A stretch of 53,182 nucleotides of DNA from positions 1-53,182 of the forward strand of contig JAJPXQ010000039.1 in the NCBI GenBank assembly GCA_021205385.1. Reading direction: 5' to 3'. This document shows positions 40,688 through 49,675 of this stretch, in pieces (within the stretch, counting starts at the first letter, position 1; each line of letters begins with the position of its first letter). This DNA is from Lachnospiraceae bacterium. GTDB taxonomy: Bacteria; Bacillota; Clostridia; Lachnospirales; Lachnospiraceae. The notes beneath the pieces are model-generated. The model was not told where the DNA came from and did no database searches. It was given only the letters and a program-made list of their open reading frames with translations. The position numbers were made by a program, and so were the translations under genes.

Positions 40688-42751
40688 ATGCCGCAGCCGA
40701 AAAAGGGCTACAGAGGAAAAAGACATAAAAAAAGAATGCTCTCGCGTATACGTGCGACGCTGATATCTATGGTGGCGACACTGGGCCTTGTGCTGGTCGT
40801 GGCGCTGGTCTGGTGGTTTTTGTGGGGAAGTTCGATCGGGGTTTCCTCTGATGACTGCGTCCTTGCAGAGCAGGAGGACGGCACCATGGTCCTGTCCTGG
40901 AAGGAAGTACGGGGAGCGGAGAGTTATGTGGTAAAGGCCAGCTGGAGTGACGATGAAGGAAAGAATGCCTTCGAGGCAACCGTAGAGACGAACAGCTGCA
41001 AGATTCCGATCACTGCGGATATCGGCGAGTGTACGCTGAGTGTGCGCACCGGGGGAAATCTGCCCAGAACCATCGTAAAATTTACTACAAATCTGTCTCT
41101 GGGACTGGCAAACGCGAGCTGGCATCTGAATGAGGAGACCGGTGTGCTGAATGCCATGTATACGCTGACGGGAGGAGCTTCCTGCAGTGTCTGCCTTCTG
41201 GAAGACGGCAACGTGGTTGAGGAGGTCATGACGGTCAACAGTGATTCCGTCGAAATCAGTTTCGGGGAGGGCGGCGATCTGCCGCTTCCGGAGTCGTCAT
41301 ACACCATTGGACTGTGCGCCAGCCGTGTAAAAAGTGATTTTTCCTACATTGGATATGCGTCTACCACCTATACGATCAGCCGGTCGACACTGCTGGGCAA
41401 GGATATGGAGGTGGAGGTTACCGAAGAGGGCAGTAATAAATATACCTTCACCTGGAGCGAGACCATGGGCGGCCGTTACGTTGTGCAGTTCTACAACAAG
41501 GACAGCGGAAGCTGGGAGAATGTCGCATATATTGCGAATGACGAAGAGCGGACCTATACAACGCCTCATCTGGATTCATTTGACACTTTTACGTATCGGA
41601 TCGTGGCGGAAGAGATCAATGGTGCAGAGTCTGTGAGCAGCTACCTTGCCATCTCGGAGGAGATTGTCTGTGAGACCGAGGCGTCTGCGATTCACTGCAC
41701 GATCTGGCCAATGCTGGCGCTGACGGCCTATACGGATGCGGAGAAGACGCAGGTAGCCGGGACAGTAAGCGCGATGCAGGCCTACTGCGTCGTCGACGAG
41801 ACGAATGGCATGTTCGGCATTCTGTTTAACGGCGAGACCTGCTATATTGACAGCAGCCAGTGTATGATCAATCTGACAGAGTATCTGGGAGATCTCTGCA
41901 CCTATGATATCACCAACAGTTATAATTCTGTTTTTACGGTTCATGAGTTTGAGTTCCCGGGCGTATCGGGTGAGGTTGTATCGGGTTTTGAGAATATCCG
42001 GCTGAATGACGGGACTTTTGTGACGCCGCTCATGTATCCGGTGGCGGACAAGCTCATGGATGCGGCTCTGATGGCGCTGGATATGGGATACCGGCTCCGG
42101 ATTTACGAGTCCTATCGGCCGGCTGTCGCCACCACGACGCTCTACTCCATGGCGACGAATCTGCTCAGCCAGACAGTTCCGGAGGAGACCTGGAGTGGTG
42201 TAGCAGTCTCTACGCTGGAATTGCCGGCGAATTCAGTCACAACAGAGGCGATAGTGAATGAAGACGGAACCGTGACATTGAATGAAACGGTGAATTCACT
42301 GACCTATGCGGAGGTCATGTACGGCGGTTCGTCGTACCATCTGAGTTCCTTCCTGGCTGCCAAGAGGAGCAGGCACAATGTCGGAGTTGCCGTCGATCTG
42401 ACGCTCGAGGATGCCGAAACCGGAGAGGAGCTGATCATGCAGACCTCCATGCATGACCTGAGCCAGTACTCTGTCACCGGCAGAAACGGAGTGAATGCCA
42501 ATATCCTGGCGAATATCATGAACTCCGCCGGCCTGGCGTCGCTGGTCTCGGAGTGGTGGCATTTCCAGGATGATGATATTGAGCGGATTGAGTCCATGTC
42601 TTCCGTGCCTGTCAGCATCGAGGGCTGGAAAGTGGATGACTATGGACAGAGGTACCGTCTGGCTGACGGCAGCTATTATACGGACTGCACAGTCACTCTT
42701 TCCGGTAAAGAATATACATTTGATGTCGATGGATATTTGATTTCGGAATAA
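40688..42751 (+). CDS. membrane-anchored VanY-type D,D-carboxypeptidase (M15)
   Basis: A 687-aa protein with a basic cytosolic start (MPQPKKGYRGKRHKKRML), one membrane span (about residues 25-48), several beta-rich Ig/Fn3-like domains (about 55-340), and a C-terminal M15B peptidase domain. The zinc and catalytic residues are in RIYESYRPAVATT, SRHNVGVAVDLTLED (His and Asp) and SEWWHFQDDD (second His). It should trim D-Ala from peptidoglycan stems outside the cell. GGGAGGAGAG precedes the ATG. The long spacer domains probably place the enzyme within the wall. Its lysA and transglutaminase neighbours support an envelope operon. Confidence 0.87.
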   Translation: MPQPKKGYRGKRHKKRMLSRIRATLISMVATLGLVLVVALVWWFLWGSSIGVSSDDCVLAEQEDGTMVLSWKEVRGAESYVVKASWSDDEGKNAFEATVETNSCKIPITADIGECTLSVRTGGNLPRTIVKFTTNLSLGLANASWHLNEETGVLNAMYTLTGGASCSVCLLEDGNVVEEVMTVNSDSVEISFGEGGDLPLPESSYTIGLCASRVKSDFSYIGYASTTYTISRSTLLGKDMEVEVTEEGSNKYTFTWSETMGGRYVVQFYNKDSGSWENVAYIANDEERTYTTPHLDSFDTFTYRIVAEEINGAESVSSYLAISEEIVCETEASAIHCTIWPMLALTAYTDAEKTQVAGTVSAMQAYCVVDETNGMFGILFNGETCYIDSSQCMINLTEYLGDLCTYDITNSYNSVFTVHEFEFPGVSGEVVSGFENIRLNDGTFVTPLMYPVADKLMDAALMALDMGYRLRIYESYRPAVATTTLYSMATNLLSQTVPEETWSGVAVSTLELPANSVTTEAIVNEDGTVTLNETVNSLTYAEVMYGGSSYHLSSFLAAKRSRHNVGVAVDLTLEDAETGEELIMQTSMHDLSQYSVTGRNGVNANILANIMNSAGLASLVSEWWHFQDDDIERIESMSSVPVSIEGWKVDDYGQRYRLADGSYYTDCTVTLSGKEYTFDVDGYLISE

Positions 42752-42820
42752 ACCGAAACGAGGAGAGATGCAGGCGACGCGATGTCGTTTACATAAGAAA
42801 AATGAGTGGGGTACTGACAA

Positions 42821-44419
42821 ATGAAAAAATTCCTGAGTGAGAAACGAAAGCAGGTGACTGCCGTTGTCGCGTTACTGGTGGTTGCCCTGGCGGCAGCGGG
42901 AGGATATCAGCTCTGGCATTCCGTTCAGCCAAAATTTCAGGACGTCACGATTGAGCTGGGCACAGACTCCGTGACGCTTGCGGAATTCCTGACGCAGTAT
43001 GCGGATGCTTCTCTGGTCAGCTTCGTCGCGGACCCGTCTTCGATTAATATCGATGAGACGGGTGACGAGTCGGTGAGTTTGGCGTACAGGGACAGGACGG
43101 AGACGGTCACACTGCATGTGGTAGACACCACGGCTCCGACGGTCGAGTTTCTGGATGTATATGAGGCGCCGCTGAATTATGAACCGAATGCCGAGGACTT
43201 TATCGAGAGCATCGAGGATTATTCAGAGACGACAGTCTCCTTCGCAGAGTCGACGGAAAGCGCACGCAGCGGTGCGGATCATGATGTGACCGTGGTGGTC
43301 ACCGATGCGAGCGGCAATTCGGTCAGTCAGGACTGTACCATCTCTTATACGTGGATAGAGGAATCCTATGATCTGGAATACGGCGATCGGCTGACCAAGC
43401 AGGATCTGCTGGCATATCAGAATGTCGGTACGAGCCTGATCGAACAGTCGGATATCAACGAGATCAACGAAGCCGGAGTGGGAGAGTATGTGATCTCCAG
43501 CAGCAACGGCTATAAGACCGCCGAGTGTGTGGTGACGGTAGCGGATACCACAGCGCCGGAGGTGGAGCTTCAGGAAGTGGCGGTTTATCCGGGCAGCGAA
43601 GTGGAACTGGAGGATTTTGTTGTCTCAGCAACCGATATGTCCGGAGATGTGGAGCTGCGGCTGGCGGACGAGGTGGACACTTCCGAAGTGGGAACCTACG
43701 CCGTGACGATTGAGGCGGAGGATATTTATGGGAATGTGGCCGAGGCGGAAGCAACGCTTATTGTAAAGACGGATGATGTGCCGCCGGTGATCAGCGGTCT
43801 TAGCACGATCAGCATCGCCAAGAACAGCGGTACGCCGGATTATCTGTCCGGTGTGACGGCCGTGGACGCGATCGATGGAGAGTGCAGCGTTTCCTATGAT
43901 GACAGCGGCGTCAATTACAGCGCAGCGGGGACCTACTATGTGACCTACACAGCTTCGGACACTTCCGGGAATGTGGCCAGCTCAAAGCGTAAGGTTTCGA
44001 TTACCCATGACAGCTCCGATACCGATGCACTGGTGGCCTCAATCGCGGCAGGTCTGGGAAACGATGCGAAGAGTATTGCAGATTACGTTCGTTCGTATGT
44101 CAGCTACAACCACGACTGGGGCGGCAGTGATCCGGTCTGGTACGGCTTTACCAATAAAGTGGGCAACTGCTATGTTCACGCGATGTGTACAAAGGCAATT
44201 CTGGACAAGAAGGGCATCACCAGCCAACTGATCTGGACCACGGAAAAAACACATTATTGGCTGATCGTCTATGTGAACGGCGGGTGGAAGCATCTGGATG
44301 CAACGCCTATGTCAGGTTCGATCCGGGAAGCCTGCAAGCAGTACATGAATGACGCGGAGCGTCTGGCAACGCTGAGAGGACGCACATGGGATACCTCCCT
44401 GTGGCCCGCCTGCAATTAG
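42821..44419 (+). CDS. anchored Ig-like domain protein with C-terminal transglutaminase domain
   Basis: A 532-aa exported protein: one N-terminal span (about residues 11-28), then four Ig-like/DUF5011-type repeats marked by VVDTTAPTVEF, VADTTAPEVEL and DDVPPVISGLS, and a transglutaminase-like domain near residues 420-530. Its Cys-His-Asp triad is visible: KVGNCYVHAMCTKAILDKKG (Cys), THYWLIVYV (His) and WKHLDATP (Asp). Such domains act as cysteine proteases or cross-linkers at the cell surface. It lies 69 nt after the VanY-type gene and 12 nt before the MBOAT gene. Target unknown. Confidence 0.86.
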   Translation: MKKFLSEKRKQVTAVVALLVVALAAAGGYQLWHSVQPKFQDVTIELGTDSVTLAEFLTQYADASLVSFVADPSSINIDETGDESVSLAYRDRTETVTLHVVDTTAPTVEFLDVYEAPLNYEPNAEDFIESIEDYSETTVSFAESTESARSGADHDVTVVVTDASGNSVSQDCTISYTWIEESYDLEYGDRLTKQDLLAYQNVGTSLIEQSDINEINEAGVGEYVISSSNGYKTAECVVTVADTTAPEVELQEVAVYPGSEVELEDFVVSATDMSGDVELRLADEVDTSEVGTYAVTIEAEDIYGNVAEAEATLIVKTDDVPPVISGLSTISIAKNSGTPDYLSGVTAVDAIDGECSVSYDDSGVNYSAAGTYYVTYTASDTSGNVASSKRKVSITHDSSDTDALVASIAAGLGNDAKSIADYVRSYVSYNHDWGGSDPVWYGFTNKVGNCYVHAMCTKAILDKKGITSQLIWTTEKTHYWLIVYVNGGWKHLDATPMSGSIREACKQYMNDAERLATLRGRTWDTSLWPACN

Positions 44420-44431
44420 GAGGGACGCGCG

Positions 44432-45688
44432 ATGGTAGAGTTTCTGATCCTGCTGGTCGGCCTGATAATCTATGCCGGTTACGGGCTGGCTGGCCTTGTC
44501 TGGCTGCTGGCCGCGGCCTTGCTTATCTGGCTGGCCGGCCTTGCCCTGCCAAGGTATCGATGGCTGTTCTGGCCGCTGATCGTGATCAGTGCCGCGCCGC
44601 TGATTCTGATGAGACTGCAGCCGGTCACCGGTTTTGGCCTGCTTGCACCGCTCGGCGTATCCTATTTTACCCTGCAGATGACTTCTTATCTGGCGGATGT
44701 CCGGAAGGAAAAATATCCGCCGGAAAAGAATTTTCTTACTTTTGCGCTCTATCTGACGTATTTCCCGCATCTGGTGCAGGGACCGATTGAGAGCTTTGAC
44801 CATATGAAGACAGCGCTGGCAGAGCGGAAGTTCAGCTGGGATGGAGTGTCAGCCGGAGCGATCCGGATGGTCTGGGGCGCTTTCAAGATGCTGGTGATTT
44901 CTGCCCGGGCAAGCGTAGTGGTGTCGACAATTTCAGCCTCTCCTGAGGAATACAGAGGCGCCTACGCGTTGTTCGCGATGATTCTGTACTCGATTCGGCT
45001 CTATGCCGATTTCTCGGGCTGCATGGATATTGTACTGGGTGTCTCCCAGGTGCTGGGACTTCGCCTGAGTGAAAACTTTGATGCGCCCTACTACTCCCAG
45101 ACGGTGGCGGAGTTCTGGCGCCGCTGGCACATCACGCTGGGCGCCTGGCTGAGAAATTATATCTATATTCCACTCGGCGGCAACCGGAAGGGGAAGCTTC
45201 GCAAGGTGATAAACCTGCTTGTTACCTTTCTTGTATCCGGCTTCTGGCATGGCTTCCACTACATTCTGTGGGGACTGTTTAATGGAATTTTTGTTGCGCT
45301 CGGAAACGGCCTTCGTACAAAATTCAAGGCTTTTAACCGGGTGCTTACTTTCCTGATCATCAGCGTTCTCTGGTCTTTCTTCATCTGGCCGGATACCTTT
45401 ACGGCGCTGGGCAGTATCGCCTCGCTCTTCACGACTTTCAATTATGGCGCGCTGGCGGCGAATATTCTCGCACTTGGCCTTGGCGTGTCCGACTGGATTG
45501 TTTTCGTTGGCGCAACGGTGCTGCTCTGGGTTTACGATGGAAATAAGGAACGCTTCCGGAATGTGTTCACCGGCAGTGCACCGGCTGCGAGGCTGGCTGT
45601 TGTGGGGGCACTTGGCCTGCTGGCGCTTGTATTTGGCATGTATGGCATCGGTTTCGAGGCGGAGCAGTTTATTTACAGCAGTTTTTAG
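44432..45688 (+). CDS. MBOAT-family O-acyltransferase
   Basis: A 418-aa membrane protein with about ten spans. MBOAT/AlgI signatures: LGVSYFTLQMTSYLADVRKE near residue 71, PHLVQGPIESFDHM near 110, FWRRWHITLGAWLRNYIYIP near 228, and the active-site His in SGFWHGFHYILWG near 270. AlgI/DltB-type proteins pass acetyl groups across the membrane for O-acetylation of a polysaccharide or cell-wall polymer. AGGAGGG precedes the ATG. The next gene encodes an exported SGNH-like protein, the usual second half of such systems. Confidence 0.9.
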   Translation: MVEFLILLVGLIIYAGYGLAGLVWLLAAALLIWLAGLALPRYRWLFWPLIVISAAPLILMRLQPVTGFGLLAPLGVSYFTLQMTSYLADVRKEKYPPEKNFLTFALYLTYFPHLVQGPIESFDHMKTALAERKFSWDGVSAGAIRMVWGAFKMLVISARASVVVSTISASPEEYRGAYALFAMILYSIRLYADFSGCMDIVLGVSQVLGLRLSENFDAPYYSQTVAEFWRRWHITLGAWLRNYIYIPLGGNRKGKLRKVINLLVTFLVSGFWHGFHYILWGLFNGIFVALGNGLRTKFKAFNRVLTFLIISVLWSFFIWPDTFTALGSIASLFTTFNYGALAANILALGLGVSDWIVFVGATVLLWVYDGNKERFRNVFTGSAPAARLAVVGALGLLALVFGMYGIGFEAEQFIYSSF

Positions 45689-45699
45689 GAGGAGCCGGG

Positions 45700-46725
45700 A
45701 TGAAGAAGCATACACGGATAAAAACAGGAATTTCAGTCGTTCTGGTTCTCGTCGCTTTTCTGGCGCTGTTTGCTTTTGCAACGAGGCTTCTGGAACCGAA
45801 ATACGCGGAAACCCTGAAAGAGGGCAGTATGATCTCCCAGTACTACGAGGAGGCGGGCGGCCATGAGGTGATTTTTGTCGGAGACTGTGAAGTTTACGCC
45901 AATTTTTCCCCGATGGAATTGTACCGTCAGGCGGGGATTACCGCCTATGTGCGCGGGACGCCGCAGCAGTTGATCTGGCAGTCGTATTACGTGCTGAAGG
46001 AGACTTTCCATTATGAGATCCCGAAGGTGGTGGTTCTCAATGTCAATTCCATGCGCTATTCGGAGCCGGTCAGCGAGGCATATAACCGACTGACCATCGA
46101 CCGGATGCGCTGGTCGGAGGAGAAGATTGAGATTATCAAAGCGTCGATGACGGAGGAGGAGAATTTCTGGTCCTATGTATTCCCGATTCTGCGTTATCAC
46201 TCCCGCTTTGACGAGCTGACCTCGGAGGATATCGAGTATCTGCTGCATGATGAATACAATACCTTTAACGGATATCAGATGAACAAGGAAGTGCGGCCGG
46301 TTGATACGCTGCCGACGGAACGCATGCTTGCGGATTATACTTTTGAAGATATCGACTATGACTATCTCGACCGGATACGGGAGCTCTGTGAGGAGAACGG
46401 CGTCACGCTTGTGCTGGTAAAGGCACCGAGCGTCTATCCCTACTGGTATGATGAGTACGACGCGCAGATCGAGGATTATGCTGCGGAGCACGGCCTTGAT
46501 TTCTACAATTTCCTTGATGTGGCGGAGGAGATCGGTATCGACTACAGTACGGATACCTACGACGAAGGATTGCATCTCAATCTTTCGGGTGGAACGAAGC
46601 TGTCCACTTATTTTGCACATATCCTCTCGGAGGAATACGATCTGACCGATTATCGGACGGACGAGGAAGTGTCCGCCATCTATGATGAAAAACTTGCGCA
46701 GTACGATGCGGCTGCAGCTGAGTGA
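45700..46725 (+). CDS. exported SGNH-like acyltransferase partner with Cys in the nucleophile position
   Basis: A 341-aa protein with one N-terminal span (about residues 11-30) and an extracellular SGNH/AlgX-like fold. Block I reads HEVIFVGDCEVYANFSPMEL: the normal GDS serine is cysteine. The last block reads DEGLHLNLSGGTKLSTYF (DxxH). In paired systems the MBOAT protein brings acetyl groups across and this partner places them on the polymer. GGAGGAG precedes the ATG, 11 nt after the MBOAT stop. Whether Cys serves as nucleophile or the enzyme uses another residue cannot be seen. Confidence 0.75.
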   Translation: MKKHTRIKTGISVVLVLVAFLALFAFATRLLEPKYAETLKEGSMISQYYEEAGGHEVIFVGDCEVYANFSPMELYRQAGITAYVRGTPQQLIWQSYYVLKETFHYEIPKVVVLNVNSMRYSEPVSEAYNRLTIDRMRWSEEKIEIIKASMTEEENFWSYVFPILRYHSRFDELTSEDIEYLLHDEYNTFNGYQMNKEVRPVDTLPTERMLADYTFEDIDYDYLDRIRELCEENGVTLVLVKAPSVYPYWYDEYDAQIEDYAAEHGLDFYNFLDVAEEIGIDYSTDTYDEGLHLNLSGGTKLSTYFAHILSEEYDLTDYRTDEEVSAIYDEKLAQYDAAAAE

Positions 46726-46758
46726 TAAATGCTATAAAGAAAAGGAGTGAAGGAACAC

Positions 46759-47331
46759 ATGAAAAAAGCATTGGTGTTGGCAATGACGGTGATGCTGGCA
46801 GCTTCCGTTGCTGCCTGCGGAAGTTCGGAAAGCACGGATACCTCGGAACAGGTAATCACCCGTTCGGAAGACGACGAAGAGGACGAGGAAAGCGAGATGG
46901 AGGACAGCGTCTCTGTGGTGCAGGAGACCCAGGAGGAAGGCGTCTTTTCTTTTGAGGTAGACGGCGTGACACTCACACCGGGCGAAGCATTTGATGCCTC
47001 CGCCCTGCCGGATGCGGATGACGTCTACACGGTACCAAGCTGCGCGGTGGAAGGTTCTGACAACGTCTACAACTACACAGACTTTGAGGTCACGGCCTAT
47101 GACGCCGGGGATGGAGAGGTGACTTATTCGGTCTATCTCATCGATCCCAACATCACGACGCCGGAGGGACTGGCGCTCGGCGACAGCGTGGACAAGGTGA
47201 CGGAGCTCTACGGGGATGGTTATGAACAGGACGGAACTGCAATGATCTACACCCGGGGAGAGACGAAGCTGAGCATCATTCTGCAGAATGATGTCGTGGT
47301 CAGCATCGAATACCTGCTGGTCCTGAGCTGA
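46759..47331 (+). CDS. small acidic lipoprotein
   Basis: A 190-aa lipoprotein: signal peptide MKKALVLAMTVMLAASVAAC with a lipobox VAAC, then a very acidic linker (DDEEDEESEMED) and a beta-rich C-terminal domain with VDGVTLTPGEAFDASALPD and GLALGDSVDKVTELYGDGYE. The latter pattern occurs in small clostridial lipoproteins of unknown function. The ATG at 46759 follows AAAGGAG; a GTG 12 nt earlier is less likely. It is the last gene of the envelope run, 33 nt after the SGNH-like gene. Confidence 0.78.
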   Translation: MKKALVLAMTVMLAASVAACGSSESTDTSEQVITRSEDDEEDEESEMEDSVSVVQETQEEGVFSFEVDGVTLTPGEAFDASALPDADDVYTVPSCAVEGSDNVYNYTDFEVTAYDAGDGEVTYSVYLIDPNITTPEGLALGDSVDKVTELYGDGYEQDGTAMIYTRGETKLSIILQNDVVVSIEYLLVLS

Positions 47332-47350
47332 GAAAAAAACGGTAAATTGC

Positions 47351-47379
47351 TTGCGCCTTTCCAAAAGCTGTGTTAGAAT
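47351..47379 (+). promoter_or_regulatory. sigma-A promoter of tRNA-Leu
   Basis: TTGCGC (47351-47356), 17-nt spacer, TAGAAT (47374-47379). Confidence 0.7.
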
Positions 47380-47395
47380 GGAAAAGCTTAAGCGG

Positions 47396-47477
47396 GCCGC
47401 TGTGGCGGAATTGGCAGACGCACTTGACTCAAAATCAAGCGGAGTGATCCGTGCCGGTTCGAGTCCGGCCAGCGGCA
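47396..47477 (+). tRNA. tRNA-Leu (CAA)
   Basis: An 82-nt class II tRNA: acceptor GCCGCTG/CAGCGGC, anticodon stem CTTGA/TCAAG with loop CTCAAAA (anticodon CAA), long variable arm CGGAGTGATCCGT, T arm GCCGG-TTCGAGT-CCGGC, discriminator A. CCA is not encoded. Confidence 0.96.
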
Positions 47478-47486
47478 CAGGACAGG

Positions 47487-47524
47487 GCAGCCCCGGGGTT
47501 TACACCCGGGGCTGCTTCTTTTTT
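47487..47524 (+). terminator. terminator after tRNA-Leu
   Basis: GCAGCCCCGGG (47487-47497) pairs with CCCGGGGCTGC (47505-47515), then TTCTTTTTT. Confidence 0.9.
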
Positions 47525-47565
47525 CGACAGGACTGCGGCCTGAAAATGGACATCTAAAAAAACAG

Positions 47566-47594
47566 TTGACAAAATCAGGCATAAATCATATACT
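47566..47594 (+). promoter_or_regulatory. strong sigma-A promoter of rpsU
   Basis: TTGACA (47566-47571), 17-nt spacer, TATACT (47589-47594), nearly consensus. Confidence 0.85.
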
Positions 47595-47618
47595 TGAGTG
47601 GTGCAATGAATATCCGGA

Positions 47619-47650
47619 CAGTTGTATTCTGCACAATATACAACTGGAGG
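47619..47650 (+). promoter_or_regulatory. rpsU leader hairpin next to the ribosome site
   Basis: CAGTTGTAT (47619-47627) pairs with ATACAACTG (47638-47646); the last base begins GGAGG (47646-47650). A 9-bp hairpin touching the ribosome site could limit translation. Confidence 0.5.
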
Positions 47651-47668
47651 GAGGTTGGGTGTGATTCT

Positions 47669-47845
47669 ATGTCGAACGTAATCGTAAAAGAGAACGAGAC
47701 TTTAGACAGTGCGCTGCGTCGCTTCAAGAGAAACTGCGCGAAGGCGGGGATTCAGCAGGAGATCCGCAAGAGAGAGCATTACGAGAAGCCGAGCGTCAAG
47801 CGCAAGAAGAAGTCTGAAGCGGCCAGAAAACGTAAATATAATTAA
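47669..47845 (+). CDS. rpsU: 30S ribosomal protein S21
   Basis: A 58-aa basic protein, typical S21: [20 protein letters not shown], then [20 protein letters not shown] and a Lys/Arg-rich tail ending RKRKYN. It binds the 30S platform near the mRNA entry to the anti-Shine-Dalgarno. The ATG at 47669 is some 18 nt after GGAGGGAGG, longer than usual, so start selection may be unusual. It has a near-consensus promoter, a leader hairpin and its own terminator, so it is a one-gene unit. Confidence 0.95.
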   Translation: MSNVIVKENETLDSALRRFKRNCAKAGIQQEIRKREHYEKPSVKRKKKSEAARKRKYN

Positions 47846-47859
47846 GGAATGTGCAGTGA

Positions 47860-47894
47860 TGCCTTGACTGTGATAGAGTCAAGGCATTTCTTTT
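47860..47894 (+). terminator. terminator after rpsU
   Basis: TGCCTTGACT (47860-47869), 7-nt loop, AGTCAAGGCA (47877-47886), then TTTCTTTT. Confidence 0.9.
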
Positions 47895-47910
47895 GGGAGT
47901 GTTAGAAAGC

Positions 47911-48393
47911 ATGGGAACGATTTTTCGGGAAATTTTGCAGAACACGGTGCTGGTGTGCGGCGCCGCCGGCTGGGCGGTGGCGCAGGTGATTAAGATGATT
48001 ATCTATGCAGTCGTGCACCGGGAGATCCGCTGGGAGCGTATGGTCGGGGACGGCGGTATGCCGAGCGGCCATTCAGCGACGGTGAGCGCGATGGCGACGG
48101 CTGCAGCGGTTCTCTACGGTTTTCAGAGCTTTGAATTTGCGATTACCTGTATGATCGCGATTATTGTCATGCATGATGCGACGGGCGTCCGCAGGGAGAC
48201 CGGCAAGCAAGGCAAGGTACTCAACGAGATGGTCGAATTTTTCCAGACAGAGGGCCTGGCTGCCTTTCAGAAAAGCGACAAGATGTATGAGTTCTGGGAT
48301 GCCGGCCTGAAGGAGCTGGTCGGACACAGCCCGCTGCAGGTAGCTGTCGGCTGTGTGATCGGTATTGCAACGGCCTGTCTGATCGTTTTGTAG
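47911..48393 (+). CDS. divergent PAP2 (DUF212) membrane protein
   Basis: A 160-aa membrane protein with four hydrophobic segments and the DUF212 motif pair GGMPSGHSATVSAMATAAAV (about residues 50-69) and MHDATGVRRETGKQ (near 90), like the YuiD family. These are related to PAP2 phosphatases, but the reaction is not established. ATG at 47911 with GGGAG upstream; a TTG 18 nt earlier is possible. It stands between the rpsU terminator and a D,D-carboxypeptidase gene. Confidence 0.87.
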   Translation: MGTIFREILQNTVLVCGAAGWAVAQVIKMIIYAVVHREIRWERMVGDGGMPSGHSATVSAMATAAAVLYGFQSFEFAITCMIAIIVMHDATGVRRETGKQGKVLNEMVEFFQTEGLAAFQKSDKMYEFWDAGLKELVGHSPLQVAVGCVIGIATACLIVL

Positions 48394-48462
48394 CAGCCTT
48401 TTCCATGCATAAATTCTGTCATTTCCGCTACTATATAGCAAGGGAGTGACAGAGGTGATCTT

Positions 48463-49641
48463 CTGAAAAAACTGTGTATATATTTCCTGATGGTTCTGCT
48501 TCTGTTTCAGCCGCTGACCGTTCTGGCTGAGGAACAGGAGACGCGGGAGGAGAACCAGGTCGCCGCAGAGGTATCCGCGCCGCATGCAATCCTCATCGAG
48601 GTTTCCACGGGAACCGTCCTGATGGAAAAGGCGGCGGATGAACAACTGCATCCGGCCAGTGTAACCAAGATCATGACGATGCTGCTGATTCTCGAGGCAA
48701 TCGAAGAGGGAAGGATCGCTCTTACAGATGTAGTGACCGTCTCGGAGAATGCCGCCGGGATGGGCGGCTCCCAGGTCTATCTGGAACCATTTGAGCAGCA
48801 GACGGTGGAGACGCTGCTTAAGTGTATCGCCGTTGCGAGCGCAAACGACGCCTGCGTGGCGATGGCGGAGTATATAAGCGGCAGCGAGGGCGATTTTGTA
48901 AAGCTGATGAACGAGCGGGCGGCAAAGCTCGGCATGACGAACACGCACTTCGTCAATTCCTGCGGCCTGGACGACGATGCGCATCTGACGACTGCGCGGG
49001 ATGTTGCGCTGATGTCGCGGGAGATTCTGCTGAACCATCCGGAGATTCATGATTACTGTACGATCTGGATGGAAAATATTACCCACACGACCGCGAAGGG
49101 CAGCTTCGAGTTCGGCCTCACAAACACAAACAAACTGATCCGGCAATACGAATATGCGACCGGTCTGAAAACCGGATACACGAGCGTGGCGGGTTTTTGC
49201 GTTTCGGCCAGCGCAAAGAAAGATAATATTGAGCTGGTGGCGGTGATCATGGGCGGTGCGGACAGCAAGAGCCGTTTCCAGGACGCGGTCACGCTGCTGA
49301 ACAGTGGATTTGTCTGCTGCAGTCTCTATCAGGACACGGAGCGGCTCACACTTCCATCTATACCGGTCAGAGGCGGCGTTGAGGAATACGTGGGACTTAC
49401 TTACGCGGAAGAGTTCTCCTATGTGTCGACAGACGGGAGTTCTCTTACAGATGTCAGCCGCACGCTGGAAATCCCGGAGGAGATCGAGGCTCCGGTGGAA
49501 GAAAACGAACAGATAGGCCGGATTGTCTACAGGCTGGACGACAAAGAGCTCGGCTCGGTCGCGCTGCTCACCGCTGCAGAAGTGGAGAAGGCGGGTATTT
49601 CGGATTGCCTTTCCCGGGTATGGAGGTTCTGGCTGGTATAA
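48463..49641 (+). CDS. DacF-type D-alanyl-D-alanine carboxypeptidase with CTG start
   Basis: A 392-aa exported S11 peptidase that removes the last D-Ala of peptidoglycan stems. A signal peptide (KKLCIYFLMVLLLFQPLTV then LAEE) is followed by catalytic SVTK near residue 64 (SxxK), the SAN triad in VASANDACVAMAEY near 125 and KTGYTSVAG near 228, then a C-terminal S11 domain. The codon at 48463 is CTG, 7 nt after AGAGGTGATC, an almost perfect match to the 16S rRNA end; starting at ATG 48490 would cut the signal peptide. It is followed by a metallophosphatase, scpA and scpB on the same strand. Confidence 0.88.
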   Translation: MKKLCIYFLMVLLLFQPLTVLAEEQETREENQVAAEVSAPHAILIEVSTGTVLMEKAADEQLHPASVTKIMTMLLILEAIEEGRIALTDVVTVSENAAGMGGSQVYLEPFEQQTVETLLKCIAVASANDACVAMAEYISGSEGDFVKLMNERAAKLGMTNTHFVNSCGLDDDAHLTTARDVALMSREILLNHPEIHDYCTIWMENITHTTAKGSFEFGLTNTNKLIRQYEYATGLKTGYTSVAGFCVSASAKKDNIELVAVIMGGADSKSRFQDAVTLLNSGFVCCSLYQDTERLTLPSIPVRGGVEEYVGLTYAEEFSYVSTDGSSLTDVSRTLEIPEEIEAPVEENEQIGRIVYRLDDKELGSVALLTAAEVEKAGISDCLSRVWRFWLV

Positions 49642-49675
49642 GATGCATGATGACGAAAAGGAGATAAGCTGTGCT

